64,000 bases of DNA from Glycine soja (Eukaryota > Streptophyta > Magnoliopsida > Fabales > Fabaceae), in NCBI RefSeq assembly GCF_004193775.1, contig NC_041003.1:30432263-30496262 (forward strand), in the 5' to 3' direction. Below the pieces are notes generated by a model that saw only the letters and a list, made by a program, of their open reading frames with translations, did not search any database and was not told the origin of the DNA. This document shows, one piece after another, positions 12,560 through 24,632 of this stretch (position 1 is the stretch's first letter; each line of letters opens with the position of its first letter). A program made the translations under genes and the position numbers.

Positions 12560-13510
12560 ATTTTTTAAGTGAAAAACTTCGTTAACTTGATTACAAAAAT
12601 GAGGTGAATTTTTTTTCGCAATATACATTCACCAAACAATGCACAAATACTTAAATAAATACATATATATCTTAAACCATTATACATACCCAAATAAAAA
12701 AGAATCATGGAACCAACTACGGAGGAGTTGATAACAAAATACAACTCTCTCCCAAAATAATCCCAATTCCATCATGCCGGCTTGACGGCTCCAACAAAAG
12801 AATCTCCCTCCACATCACCTACTATTATTCATCTGCTCCCACGAATGAAGGTTCACGATCATAACAGGTACCAACCACACGGTACAAAATTGCAAGGGTG
12901 AGTTTATTATATAAAAAGAAATCAACAAGCATCAAATCACAATAATTAGCAAGAAATCAATAACAATGACCATAATCATTCTCAATAATCCATCAGTTCA
13001 ACATACACTTACCAAGCTAGTCATCAACTTTTACACAATTCAAGTCAATCATGCTCAGAATGATGCATGCACTTGACTCAACTCTCAAATGCAATATGGT
13101 ACCATTCGTCAAGAAATAGCCTAAGCGTGTCCACGCAAAACTCTCACTTAGAAAAACTAGGTAGCAAGTGTCGATGTCACATTATTGTGCACAGGCAACT
13201 CCCCCCCCCCCCCCCGATGGTGATCAGCCTGAGTTATAAGGGAGTTCCAAACCAAGTGACATGCCCCTAAGTACAAGTATTTTCCTTTATGAAAAACTAT
13301 AAGTACTTACTCACAAATTTTATACTATTTCCATGATATGAAGTATGAACATGGACACCATCAATGCACTAACTGTGGATAATTAAAGATTCTAAGCCGT
13401 CGCCCACCAGAGATGCTTAAAAATCTTTAACCATTCTATTTCCCCCACTAAGGATATCCATCATAGTCACTGCACCTCTATGTACATACACAATATACAT
13501 CATCACCACA
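12560..13510. other. Repetitive DNA, left flank of CACTA-A
   Basis: No gene. A run of 16 C residues lies at 13201-13216. The stretch continues across the CACTA-A insertion into the CATCA-rich region at 19665, so both belonged to one older repeat before the insertion. Probably LTR-element debris, family not identified. Confidence 0.4.
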
Positions 13511-13754
13511 CACTACTATAAAAAGTGTTTTCTACATTGGCGATACGACGATGGTTCTCCAAGAACCATTATAGTATATTAGGCGATGGCAAATGCATAA
13601 ATATGAGGTTTCTCAACGACGTCGGTTTCATGAAAACCGCCTTAGAATGATTTTTATTCTAAGTCAGTTTTCTAAAAACTATATTAGAAATAAGTGCCTT
13701 TTATATATTGCTTCTCACTCTCTCTCTATCTCTCACTCTCATTCGATTAAGGCT

Positions 13755-13913
13755 ATGTCCACCTCTGCTAGTGGCTCGACGACACCTTCTTCTCCTCTGA
13801 CCCCCACGTCCCCACCTGGTAGTCCTTGCCATCATTTACCTCTCCAGCATCCACTCCGTGGAGCCACCATCCCTCGCGGGGTTCGAAGCCCTTCCGCAAA
13901 CCCCAAAGCGTAG
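13755..13913 (+). pseudogene. GC-rich Ser/Pro-rich open segment of unknown origin
   Basis: From the ATG at 13755 a frame reads a Ser/Thr/Pro-rich peptide beginning MSTSASGSTTPSSP and ends at the stop before 13914. The GC content is clearly higher than that of its surroundings, which suggests that it too was captured from a host gene exon or 5' UTR. It is not recognised. It could belong to the region ahead of the sucrose-phosphate synthase fragment or to a third gene. Confidence 0.3.
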
Positions 13914-14087
13914 CCCTAACCCTCAGCATGCCACATTTTAATCTTTTCTCCTTCCAATTCTCTTAATTGGGTTACAAATTGAAGGTGCAACGATGATTGA
14001 TTGATGGGAGCCCTTCATTGAATCTCTAAGGAACCCTATACTCCAAATTAGTAAATCTCTATTTGCAAAATCTCCTGCCTAATTTCT

Positions 14088-16767
14088 TTGCTAGAATTTA
14101 AGGGCAGGGTTACTTTGTCCTCAACCCTACTCACTACTTTGTCCAAGAGGTTATTGGCATTGATGAGATCAATCTCTATCGCTCTTGGGTTCGGGTACCG
14201 TACCATACTACTCTCTCTTTCTTCTTTTATTCGATTCATTCCATTGATTTCCTTCCTCCAGGCTTCCTCCACCAGGAGTCCTCCGGAGAGGAACACCAGG
14301 CTGGAGAACATGTACTAGCGGATTCGGAACCTCGCTCACCAAAAGAAGCAGGTTTTGTTTCTCTTAATTCTCTGAATTATGGATTATGCTTCTTCTTTTT
14401 CATTGCTGATTAGTCATGATGGAGTAGCTAGAGAGTGAGACTGCGCTGAGAGTCAACAAGCATCATTTGGAGCGCGAGTAGGGGCATAGGGAAGCCACTG
14501 CAGATATGTCGAACGACTTGTCGAAAGGAGAGAAAAGCAATCTGGTGAGTGACTTGTCGACTCACGGTGGCGTCGGCGACTGCAACCGAGCCAAGTTGCC
14601 CAGAATCAGTTCTGCTGATGCCATGGAGACTTGGGCCAACAGTCAGAAAGGGAAGAAGCTCTACATTGTGCTCATCAGGTACGTCTATCCTTCACCTCAT
14701 TCTTAGTTCAACCAATCCCTTATATGATGATTAGATTAATAATTTAATATGGTATATTTGTAGTTAGTCTTCTTGTTTATTGATTTTATTGTGCTATTCT
14801 TGATTTTAACAAAGAGTGTGTATGTATCTATAGAATTCATAGCCTAATACGAGGCGAGCATATGGAGCTGGGACGTGATTCTGACACGGGTGGTCAAGTA
14901 ATACTTTTCATCTTATCTTGTTTGTTGTTAAGATTGATTCTCTTAGGTCTTGTTTACTTTCAGAATTCATTCTCTGTTTTCACCTCTAATTACAAAATGG
15001 ACACATTGTTTTCAAAGAATTGTACAAAAATAAATTGAAAACAATGTAACAATTTTGTAATTAAAAGTAAATAATAGAAAATGAAAAATAGGAAAAAAAA
15101 TAGAAGCAAACATACCCCTTGGCTTTTTACTTATGCCAATATGTTGGAAACTAATCTTTCTACCTGTATGTATGTGTATTTCTGCTGAACAGGTTAAGTA
15201 CGTTGTGGAACTTGCAAGGGCATTGGGATCAATGCCAGGAGTTTATCGGGTTGATTTGCTAAATAGACAAGTGTCGACGCCAGATGTAGATTGGAGTTAT
15301 GGGGAGCCGACATAAATGTTTTCTCCAAGAGACACAGATGATTATGGAGATGACACTGGAGAGAGCAGTGATTCTTATATCATTCGTATTCCCTTTGGTC
15401 CAAGAGATAAATATATTCCGAAAGAACTTCTCTAGCCTTACATTCCTGAATTTGTTGATGGAGCGCTTAACCACATTATATAGATGTCCAAGTCTCTTGG
15501 GGAATAGATTGGCGGTGGGCATGCTGTCTGGCCTATTGCCATCCAAGGACATTATGCAGATGTAGGTGACTTTGCTGCTCTTCTGTCTGGCGCATCAAAC
15601 GTTCCAATGCTTTTTACTAGCCACTCACTTGGCCAAGATAAGTTGGAACAACTTTTAAAGCAAGGTCAACTATCAAAGGATGAAATAAACACAACTTACA
15701 AGATTATGCATAGGATTGAAGCTGAGGAATTGGCCCTTAATGGTTCTGAAATAGTCTTCACAAGCACTATACAGGAAATAGAAGGACAATGGCGCTTGTA
15801 TGATGGTTTTGATCCTGTATCAGAGCATAAACTACAAGCAAGGATCAGGCGTAATATGAGCTGCTATGGGAGATTCATGCCTCGCATGGCGGTAAGTACT
15901 GGATCAAAATTAAACTTTCAAGCTACATCTTAATGACCTTTCTTGTGGACCATGATTTTGAATTATAGATTTCAAGTGGCTAGAGTTAAAATTTCAAGTT
16001 TATATACCTTTCTATTGAGATATAGTAAGTTTATTTTTCTATCTTGGTGACTGATTTGAGCCATTTTGTATAACCTGACTCTTAAAGCAAAATGTCTTTC
16101 TACTTGCTTAATTTGTATTAGATAGGGTCATATATGAACACTTTTTCTATTTTTCTTGTCATTGGATTTCTTATTTAAGTTTGGGATGGGGGGACGAAGT
16201 ATTGTTTTCCATCTTTCTACTAGTATGGCATATTAGTCTGTCCAGGAAAAAAATACTTTTGTTTTTTGTGTATGGCAACAAACTTGGATATTTGAGTATC
16301 TTGCCTTCTTGTGAATGCATTGTTTTAGAAGACTATAGGCATACCTTTTAGTTGCATAGTACCTAACTACCTCTTGATATTTGATAACAACAATTATTGT
16401 GGAGTCCTGCTCCTGATGCTAGATTTTAGTTTTTAAGTAATTTTTTATTGCAAGTGGTATGTCATGGTCAAAGAGCATCTCTAAGGACACACATAGGGGT
16501 GAGGCTACAGAAAAATCCGATTAGAATCCAAATGATGGTAAATTTCCTCTATTAAGGAGAAGAAAACATTTATTTGTCATTGCTATGGATTGTGATACCA
16601 CTTCAAGCCTTCTTGAAACTATTAAAGCCATCTTTGAGTCTGCTGGAAAGGATAGGGCAGAGGGCACTGTAGGTTTCATATTTTCAACATCATTAACAAT
16701 ATCAGATATACAATCATTTCTAATCTCAGGAGGCTTGAGTCCCATTTCTAATCTCAGTAGGTCCTGA
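14088..16767 (+). pseudogene. SPS: Sucrose-phosphate synthase fragment with introns
   Basis: Broken copy of sucrose-phosphate synthase, the cytosolic enzyme making sucrose-6-phosphate from UDP-glucose and fructose-6-phosphate. Recognisable exons: about 14088-14194 (HYFVQEV, LYRSWVR), 14262-14351 (ASSTRSPPERNTRLENM), 14428-14678 (RISSADAMETWANSQKGKK), 14834-14897 (LIRGEHMELGRDSDTGGQ), 15193-15891 ([20 protein letters not shown] to [15 protein letters not shown]). A separate C-terminal piece at about 16525-16750 includes KHLFVIAMDCD. Splice sites are mostly preserved. Most of the glycosyltransferase core between MPRMA and the C-terminal piece is missing. In-frame stops occur in exon 2, in exon 3 and at four places in exon 5 (first at 15313-15315), so no enzyme can be made. 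It lies wholly inside CACTA-A. Confidence 0.92.
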
Positions 16768-17296
16768 CTACATAAAAAAATTACTCTTTTATCATTTAAT
16801 TTGTGAATTTAGATAGCTTTGGAATTTAAACTAGCATCTAGAAATGATTGTTCTCCTAGAGAAAAAGTCATGATGGCTTTGAGAATTATGGATGTAGTTA
16901 GAAAATATATATGCAAAATCAAGCTGAGTTTGAGCTTAAACTTATGGTCAATAAATTCTTTTTTGCTCTTTGGTCCTAGGCACTGGATATACTTTTGCTA
17001 ACAAACCTATCTTCTTTTAGTTCTTCCAATTTTTTTCTTAAAGAAATGTATGATCTTAACTTATGATGTTCTCAATGACTTCTGATATTTATCCCCCTAC
17101 CTATCTTGTTGTTCAAAACTTTGTAGCAATTGGATTTATGAGGAAATTTTCATAAGATGGTCTAACTATTTGTAAGTATTTGGATGGTTTGATCCCTATT
17201 CAAATTAAACCATCTTTGAAGTTTTGCAATATTAAAATATTTTACTTAGAATAGTTATCCATAAGTTGCCATTCTCAAACAGATCATGATGCCTAA

Positions 17297-18573
17297 AGGC
17301 AACATAATGTTGAATTGGTCAAGATGCAAGAGCAAACTTTTTTCAGAAAGGAGCAGGCAAGACAGGCGACTGGGGAACAAATTCAATCTTAGTAGCATCA
17401 AACTAAGAGGCCGAGCCCATGAAGCAAAATTGACTGAGGATCATAACAGGAGAATGCTTATAGAATGAATGCAAGGTGAAGGGGATAAATGGCTTGGTGC
17501 AATTAACACAACTTTTAGTCATATTGAAGGTATGCAACTGATAAGTGCATTTGTTTTCTTTAGAATATACTTTTTGCTTTATATGAGGATCATATTGTGG
17601 ATTTTGATTGTCTTGTGATACCTACTCATATTTATGGATAAGTTTCTATGCACTTTCACTTTCATTATGTCAATATTTGTTTTCCTTTTTGTAAATGTGA
17701 TTAATATTGATATGGATATACCAAAATTTGGATGGTAAGTTCAGGATAAAGCTTTGTGAAACAATAACCATTTTAGCTGAAAGGCTTATTAGCTTGTTGC
17801 TATTGATACTTTTTGCCAAAGTAAAATGCTTACACAAGAATAAACTAGCATGTTGTATGTATTATGTGAAACCAAAATGCACAACACAAGTCATATCATT
17901 ACATTTATGTGTCTACATCTGTGGTTATATTTTGTGTATTTTCCATGACAGAGAATGGATATCAACTTGTAGTAATATTGCATTATATCCCATACAAATA
18001 ATAACGGGAAAATTCTTGCCCGTAATGGTTCCCAGAATTATTAATCCTTTTACTTGGATAAATTTACAATTATTACAGCCTGTGTTTTTAAGCTTGCTTG
18101 TGTGAAAGTGTATGTCTAGTTCTTATCTCATAAGGCAACATCCTTGGTTGCATGATATTATATAGCTCATAGCTTCTTATAAATGTAAGTACTGCTCTAG
18201 ATGTACACTTCTGAACTTTTTGGGGAAACTATAAAGGTCAAGTTTTATATTACCAAAGATATTTTGACATATTTGTCTAAGAAAATGTTGTGATTTTTAA
18301 GTTTTTGTTTCTTTGGTTGCCAATGTGTGTGACACATAGCCAAAATGTAGCTAGCTTGTATTGTTCCATCTCACTACATCTTTCATCATGGTATCCTTGT
18401 TTTTATAAACTATTTTCATTGGTAGATGATGAGTTAATCTTTGTTTTGTAAATGATATCATCTGACTTCATACAATATACAGGGGGCCTAAGGGCCTTAT
18501 TAACTGATAGGGACAAATTGCTTATGACTGTTGGAGGAGCTACTGCACTAGCTACAAGAATATATACGACTAG
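17297..18573 (+). pseudogene. ATAD3-type AAA ATPase fragment
   Basis: Fragment of an ATAD3-family gene, encoding a mitochondrial membrane AAA ATPase with an N-terminal coiled coil. Exon piece 17297-17529 reads, in one frame, RQHNVELVKMQEQ and KEQARQATGEQIQ, then a stop. After a short gap it continues in another frame with GRAHEAKLTEDHNRRML and AINTTFSHIEG, interrupted by a TGA at 17466. A second exon, 18483-18573, encodes ALLTDRDKLLMTVGGATAL after a GT-AG intron of about 950 bp. Only the coiled-coil and membrane-segment part is present; the ATPase domain is absent. A short internal deletion separates the two frames. It follows the SPS fragment within CACTA-A and cannot make a functional protein. 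Confidence 0.87.
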
Positions 18574-19664
18574 GTACATATGTTGTTCTTTTTAATGCAT
18601 TTGATTTTGAACTAAAATTACTTAGTTTCAAAATCTATTTGGATATACAAATTACAATCATCTCATGTATGCAACTATTGTAATGTTTGTTAATGTACTT
18701 TATGCATACAAAAAAAATTGTGGAAGTGGTAAGACTGATTGCAAAATAGTTGTATCCAAAATGCATAATCTAGATGTATCATATTTGTTTCATGGTGTTA
18801 TTGGATACTAAGCAAATGTATGGGGATCATCAATTACATCCATAACATCTCTAGCAACTATAAGTAAATGTTGAATCTAGGAATTTAAGGAGAGAGAATG
18901 GTAAGATCTTATTTTTGTATCTTACACTACGTAAGTGATAGCCACTACTTAGCATCCATCTCCCAGTCACAGATCAATTGTAAATCCTTCCATTCCCAGC
19001 CCCAAGGAAAAAAAGTAGAAAACATGAATACAAATAAAATCAAGATTTTTGGTACCATGAATCTATGATGCTTCCACCTCCCTTTTCAATGATAAGCCAC
19101 TTCAAACCTTTATTACTTTGAAATGTTGTCTTGATTCTTGCATCACTTAAAAATTCTTATATGTTTTCCTCCCCAAGTTAATTAGCAGGTAAGTTTAGTG
19201 GGTAGGATAAACTCTTGTGTTCTCTTGGATCAAATATGCATTGGGTTCTAGCCTAATTTTTCAAATTCATATTCATCACAATTCTGCCTTCTTCTTTCTT
19301 TCCTTTTTAAATGATATATGATCATTTTGAATTGTAATTTCTATTTTTTTTTAAAAAAGAAACACATTCTAAGATGAGTCTCCGAAAAACCGTCCTAAGA
19401 CAGTTTTATCAAAAAACTGTCTTAGAATCCTCTATAAATTTTTATTTTTATTTTTTTAAAAAATGCATTCTAAGACGGTTCTCTAAAAAACCCATCTTAG
19501 AAAGTGTATCCTTCTAAGATGGTTTTCAACTAAGAACTGTCTTAGAAAGAGATTTCACTGTCGTAGAAAGTGCAAACTTTCTATGACGTCTTCTACAACG
19601 ACAGTTAATATTCGACGTAGAATGCATATTTTAAGCGACGTAGAAAGTTTTTCTTGTAGTAGTG

Positions 19665-19925
19665 ACACCATCATCAACATCATCTCATCTCAATGTCATT
19701 TTCATCATCAACATCATCTCATCTCTATCATCATCTCATATCAACATTATCATAAAGATCAACATCATCTCATATCATCATTATCATAAACATCAATATC
19801 ATCTCATCTCAATATCATCATCAACATCAACATAATCCCATATCAACATTATTGTAAACATCAACATCATCTCATATAATAATTATCATAAACATCAACA
19901 TCATCTCATGTCTATGTTATCAACG
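19665..19925. repeat. Imperfect CATCA/CATCT-rich minisatellite
   Basis: Phrases such as 'aacatcatctcatatcaac' and 'attatcataaacatcaac' repeat imperfectly with a period of about 33-36 bases. Directly abuts the right end of CACTA-A. Confidence 0.8.
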
Positions 19926-20430
19926 CCATCAGTAATCGCATTCCACATATATACATAAAAATTTCATGCCTGAGATTTACACTCCCCAGATCTTCAGACA
20001 ACATAAGTCAAATAAAAAAACAATATCATTCATCAATAACAATTATATCGCATCCCATTAGTTGAAAACATAGTGTTTCTTGAAAACCATCATGAATCAA
20101 CGGGTAGTTGAACCCTTATCTTAACCCTCAATATTCTTACAAATCAACGAGTAGTTGAACCCTTTATCTCAACCTCTTGGTATTCCATTGAATTAACGAG
20201 CTGTTGAAACTTTTGTTTCTTTTCCCATCACATATGCTGCATTAGTTGGTACTAGAAGTCAGTACGATCGGACACAATGTCACTAAGGAGATGTGCTACT
20301 CATGCTAACCTGGAGAACGTGATTTAGTGGATCGAGATCACATAGTCGCAATTGAAGGTGGCCCACCCCACTTGACACAACAATTTGTCATTTTTCAACC
20401 ACAACCACAACACCATGTTTGTCTAGTCTT
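19926..20430. other. Repetitive DNA, no gene recognised
   Basis: Two similar segments with 'tcaacg(a/g)gtagttgaaccctt' (about 20095-20125 and 20140-20170) are seen. No open frame of interest. Probably internal sequence of the same decayed retroelement as the neighbouring repeats. Confidence 0.35.
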
Positions 20431-20435
20431 GGACA

Positions 20436-20874
20436 GTGATCCTTCAGTCTAGGACGATTATGACGATCATCCAATCTGGGATGATGATGATTCTAACATT
20501 GACGACTACCCCTTTGATGTTCCCACTCAATTATATCATTGTTGGGAAGTCATATTTGAGGTCGATATGCCTAGTTTTGATATCGGCAGTGAACTTATTT
20601 GTGACATTGATGATGCGTTTGATGATGTTAATGAAAACCCTGATGATCATTGTTGGGAAGTGGGATTCAAGATCAATATGCTTGTTTTGGATGTTGACAT
20701 TGCTATGGATGTTAATGAAGAACACATTTAGGTTGTAGAGAGTTTGTTATTAATGCTTTGTTGTATCTCTCTTAGCCCTCATTCCCCAGAAGATGGTTTG
20801 CATCATATTGGTATTTTTACCTTCCCGTGCACGATTGTAGATTCGAGGATGAATCTTTTCAACAAAGGATAGAA
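20436..20874 (+). pseudogene. Degenerate Asp-rich retroelement ORF end
   Basis: In one + frame an acidic stretch (WDDDDSNIDDYPFDVP, then repeated HCWEV segments near 20540 and 20655) runs up to a region that reads 'gattcgaggatgaatctttt' at 20839. That last phrase is typical of the end of plant Ty3/gypsy pol just ahead of the 3' LTR. An LTR-like repeat begins at 20875. Stops interrupt the frame. Interpretation is inferential. Confidence 0.35.
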
Positions 20875-21985
20875 TGATGTAGAAGTGTAGTGCCATCATG
20901 GGCTATAGGGCCGGTTTCGGAGGTTGTCCAGAGGTGCGATAGTATTGGGCCCACAACTAAAAAAGGCCCAAAATTATTAAAAAAAATTAAAGTTTTGTAA
21001 TATATTTTTTTATAAATAAATTGAAGTTCTATTTGTTTTATGTCTCATTTTTTATTCAAATTAAAATGTGACATGTGCCAAGGGGGTCTAGCTCAGTTGG
21101 TTGACTAAGGGTGTGTAAGTTGTTGTAAACCCCTTGACATTGTCTTTGATTCCTACAAATAAAAAAATATGATATGTTATTACAAAATGTCACCCCTTTA
21201 ATTAATTTTCCTAAAGTTTTATAATCATAGATTCATATTGATTAAATTTTCAACTCTGATATATTAATATATTGAAGAAACACAAAGAAAAATTAAAATT
21301 ATAAAGGAAGTAAAACTAAAATTAGTATTTTCATAAAAAAAAAATATTCATAAGCTTTAATATGAAATGATATTTTGTCAATGATAAATGATAATGATGG
21401 AGGAAGAGAATATTTTTTGTGGGTCCAAATATAAAAATAAATTAAATCATAAATATAATTAATATTTTAAAAATATATATATTCATACAAGTTTACCCAA
21501 ACTCGATAAAATTCGACCGGAGTGTAAATTGATTTAAAAAATATAATATTGTATCTTTTAAAGCATTCTTACCTTTTGTGTGGATGGGTATCACTAGAGT
21601 CAAACTAGCCTAGTGATCTCCCCTTTTGTTGTGCCTACTTTATATGCGAATATTTATGTGTATGTAATTTTTTTAGAGATATAAATTGAAGAATAGACAA
21701 TAACATAAAAATATATTAGATAAAAAATTGTATATTTTTTTATGTATTTATTAGAATTATGTTATTTCTTTAGTGAAGTAAAATGTATATTTTTTTATGA
21801 TATTATGTTTCTATTTTTAAATACTTAAATATAAGAGAGTCTTAACTAGTAGTAAATTAAAAAGGGATCAAGATCTAAAAGAGGATGTCATGACTCTAGT
21901 ATCAAAAAACATCCCTAAGAGATCCATATATAGTTCAAGATGAAGAAATCACTTAAAAAATGCATTTTTCCAAGATTAGTTACAA
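20875..21985. repeat. Right member of the dispersed repeat pair, interrupted
   Basis: 20875-20913 and 21857-21985 match the segment at 10710-10858 in order. The intervening 20914-21856 is an insertion. It begins near 'agggccggtttcggaggttg', which resembles a hAT-type terminus, and contains a SINE-like unit; its other end was not identified. Confidence 0.38.
21082..21168 (+). mobile_element. tRNA-derived SINE-like element
   Basis: A polymerase III box A (tagctcagttgg, 21089-21100) is followed about 40 bases later by a degenerate box B (gtctttgattcc, 21142-21153) and then an A-rich tail (aaataaaaaaat). That is the order of a tRNA-derived SINE. It does not fold into a complete tRNA: the anticodon arm and acceptor pairing are not preserved. 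Possible target-duplication remnants 'aaaatgt' lie at about 21064 and 21183. Confidence 0.52.
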
Positions 21986-22034
21986 TTTATTAAAGAAATT
22001 TGGAATATTAATATATATTTTTTCTTTTAATAAA

Positions 22035-22054
22035 GATATCATCTATATATATAT

Positions 22055-22103
<49 letters not shown>
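22035..22103. repeat. (AT)n microsatellite
   Basis: Long alternating AT run with two short ATAC interruptions; a simple sequence repeat. Confidence 0.95.
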
Positions 22104-22104
<1 letters not shown>

Positions 22105-22812
22105 TATTTATAGTATTAATTTAGGAATAATTTAATTAGTGATAGTAGAAATATATAATTTGTTGTTTTTTATTTAGATTCTAGGGACACTACTACAAAA
22201 AAGGCTTTTTAGATTGGTTATATGACACTTTTCATGACGATTTTTAACTGTCTTCAAAACCACCATCATAGAAAGTCAACACTTTCCATGATGATTTTTA
22301 AATCGTCTTTGAAACTCAATTTCTACATCGGTTTGCGTAGAAACCGTTTAAAAATGTCTTTTTTTTGTTTTAAAAATTAAAAAATAAATTAAAGATTCTA
22401 AGACAATTCTCTTTAAAAAAAACCATCTTAAAAAGTATTCTAAGATGATTTTTTAGAAAATCATCTTAGAATACTTTCTAAGGAAATTTTTTAGATAACC
22501 ATCTTAGAAAATCTATTTTTTAAGATGATTTACTAAAAGAACATAAATAATAATAAAATCAATTTGATTTCTTGTTCAACGAGACAATAAGATAAATACA
22601 CTATTTCATTAATTGTAACTAGGTATCTCGTAAATAATCACAATACATGACTGAAATATTGCTTTAAACTTCCAAAATCATATATTGGCACAATAACTAT
22701 GAGCCACAAGTTTCACTATTGAACTTCAATCAACTTTAAGTCATAAATCTTCAGAAAATAAATAAATAAATAAATGAGAAACTTACATGTATGTTAGAGT
22801 GGTAATACTTAC

Positions 22813-23190
22813 AAACTCCTTGGGAATTTCCCTTGATACACAATTAACAAATAGAGAGTTGCACAATATAGTAACTATATTTAATACAAAAGGCATGTAA
22901 CTAGATTAAAACTTAAATTAATTTGATAAGAACTTACATATTAGTTAGTTTTGTTGAACCCCACTCCTTTGGGATTGTACCACTTAGGTAGTTCAAAGCA
23001 AAATCACTACAATGAAAGCAAATTTCATTTCAATTGGCAAGGTGATAAGTTCCACCCAAATGGGAACAAAATTAGTTGAGACCAATAACAAATCTTTTAG
23101 TTTTAATATTAAACAACTACATAAGTACTTTTAAGGTGTTCATAGTTCTTACACTTGTCTGAGGTGAGGAAGCTTAGCCAAAAAAGGTGT
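22813..23190 (-). pseudogene. LRR receptor-like kinase ectodomain fragment
   Basis: Minus-strand exons of a leucine-rich-repeat receptor kinase, LRR-VIII / At1g53430-like type. In order of transcription: about 23152-23190 gives LAKLPHLRQ with a GTAAGA donor; 22938-23006 gives NYLSGTIPKEWGSTKLTN, one LRR unit, with AG acceptor and GTAAGT donor; 22813-about 22865 gives VNCVSREIPKEF with a GTAAGT donor but a damaged acceptor. One LRR per short exon is the gene structure of this subfamily. The kinase domain is not seen. It lies just inside CACTA-C and is presumably captured. Confidence 0.82.
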
Positions 23191-24632
23191 TCATAGTTCT
23201 TACAAACAGATGTGCCTTATCACTAAAACATGGAAAATTGTTTAAGAATAAATAAATAGGCTCAGGCAAATAGTATTAAGATGCAATAATAGTGTTTCAA
23301 AATTCAAAGTCCACAATGAATTTCTCATATATATGACTACAAGGAAACTATAGATTAAATATATAAAAATCTAGTTATAAAAGAAAACATAGCATTGTAC
23401 CTTCAAATAGCCTCGCATGAAAGTCATTCACTTCTTCATGATCCTGCAGATGCATCATACCTTCAAATTACCAATAAGGAGATATTGAAAAATTAATTTT
23501 CTAAAGCATTTTTTATTAACTAATTTTGAACTTCTAAAGAGGTTATATCAAGCTTCCTAAATGCATGATCAATGAACTGAAGTAGATTAAGGTAAGAAAG
23601 TAGAGCAAGCATTATGTAACTAGAAGGCTTAAGCTAAACTTACTAGTAAAAGGTGTTCTTCTAGGTTGAATTTTTTGCACTTCCAACATGACCTGAAATG
23701 GAAGATCAGAATAAATTTTCTTTGTCCACGGGAAGTTTTAACAAATTTGAAACTAACTATTACCCTTTAAAGTCTAAAATATGTAGAAGTAGAGCGATTA
23801 GGCCTCAAAACATCCTGTAAAATCACGCGCAATATGAATAGGGAGAAATCATACAAGTAATCCTAGTTATGCCATCTAAAGATAAGGCTCATATGTATCA
23901 AGATAAAAGGATGGGAGGGTAGAGCACCAGGATTAGAATTTCACAATCCTTTATAAGTGAATATGTTTCTTTAGGAATGTCACTAACATCACTACATATT
24001 TAGACGCACGATCAACCCACATAAATAGATGATAAAGTTGAACTCAATTATAAGCAAGTACTTTTCCACTTAGGCAGAAGCTATTAAGGGAAACTCCAAA
24101 TCCATAACACAAAAGAAATTAAATATCTAAAATGGATGACCAGTAAACCTTAAGAAATCAAGCATATTATGCTCCATCTTGAAAGTTAAAAATTAAAATA
24201 TTGGCAAAGGAAGACAATTCCCTTAAAACCTTTATTTTTTTTTTCAGCTAACAACGATCTAAATAATGGAAATTGACTTAAAAGTAGAGCATATTTTTAA
24301 GAGACAAACATGACTATAATGCAGGATGGGCAGCTTCTCTGTTAGGCATGACTTCGGAAGCTGATGTAGTGAAAAAATTGTTTTATAAGGAAAATTAGAA
24401 AATATTGAACCTTTGAAGATATTAGATAGGATCTTTTGATACACAATTTTTAGGTCTTCAACCTATAACAAAAGAAGAAGATTTGATTTCTTTCAGATGA
24501 CCATTGTTATTAGGTTTTAGTACACACACTTTTTAGGTCTCCAACTTTTAACCCTTTTCATATATTAAATACAATTAGTCATATAAATATTTTCTAAATA
24601 TATAATAAATTTATATGGTGTAAATCTTGAAG
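23190..24632. other. Intron-like AT-rich DNA inside CACTA-C
   Basis: AT-rich, with short minus-strand open stretches (for example 24259-24444) that are not recognised. Could be introns and decayed exons of the captured receptor kinase gene. Confidence 0.35.

Larger units (their letters stand above)
13511..19664 (+). mobile_element. CACTA-A: CACTA transposon carrying two host-gene fragments
   Basis: The left end reads CACTACTATAAAAAG (13511). The right end reads ttttcttgtagtagtg (to 19664), the inverted equivalent CACTACTACAAGAAAA. Both are flanked by ACA (13508-13510 and 19665-19667), the 3-bp target duplication expected of CACTA elements. Subterminal repeats of the type 'ttctaag...cagtttt' are present at both ends (13620-13690 and 19365-19560). 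No transposase was recognised, so it is non-autonomous. Inside, in the + direction, are exons and introns of sucrose-phosphate synthase, then ATAD3. This is the Pack-CACTA / gene-fragment-rich pattern known from soybean Tgm-Express1. Confidence 0.87.

Noticed and set aside
13201..13216. Poly-C run as a structural element
   Set aside because: A homopolymer in repetitive flank DNA; length may also be a sequencing error.
17707..18105. 132-codon frame in CACTA-A
   Set aside because: Lies in the intron between two ATAD3 exon pieces, has intron-like AT-rich composition and no recognisable motif.
21082..21153. Functional tRNA gene
   Set aside because: Box A is good but box B is degenerate and no cloverleaf with anticodon arm or acceptor pairing can be drawn.
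24350..24375. gatgtagtg as the right end of CACTA-C
   Set aside because: No subterminal repeats precede it and no GGA follows it.
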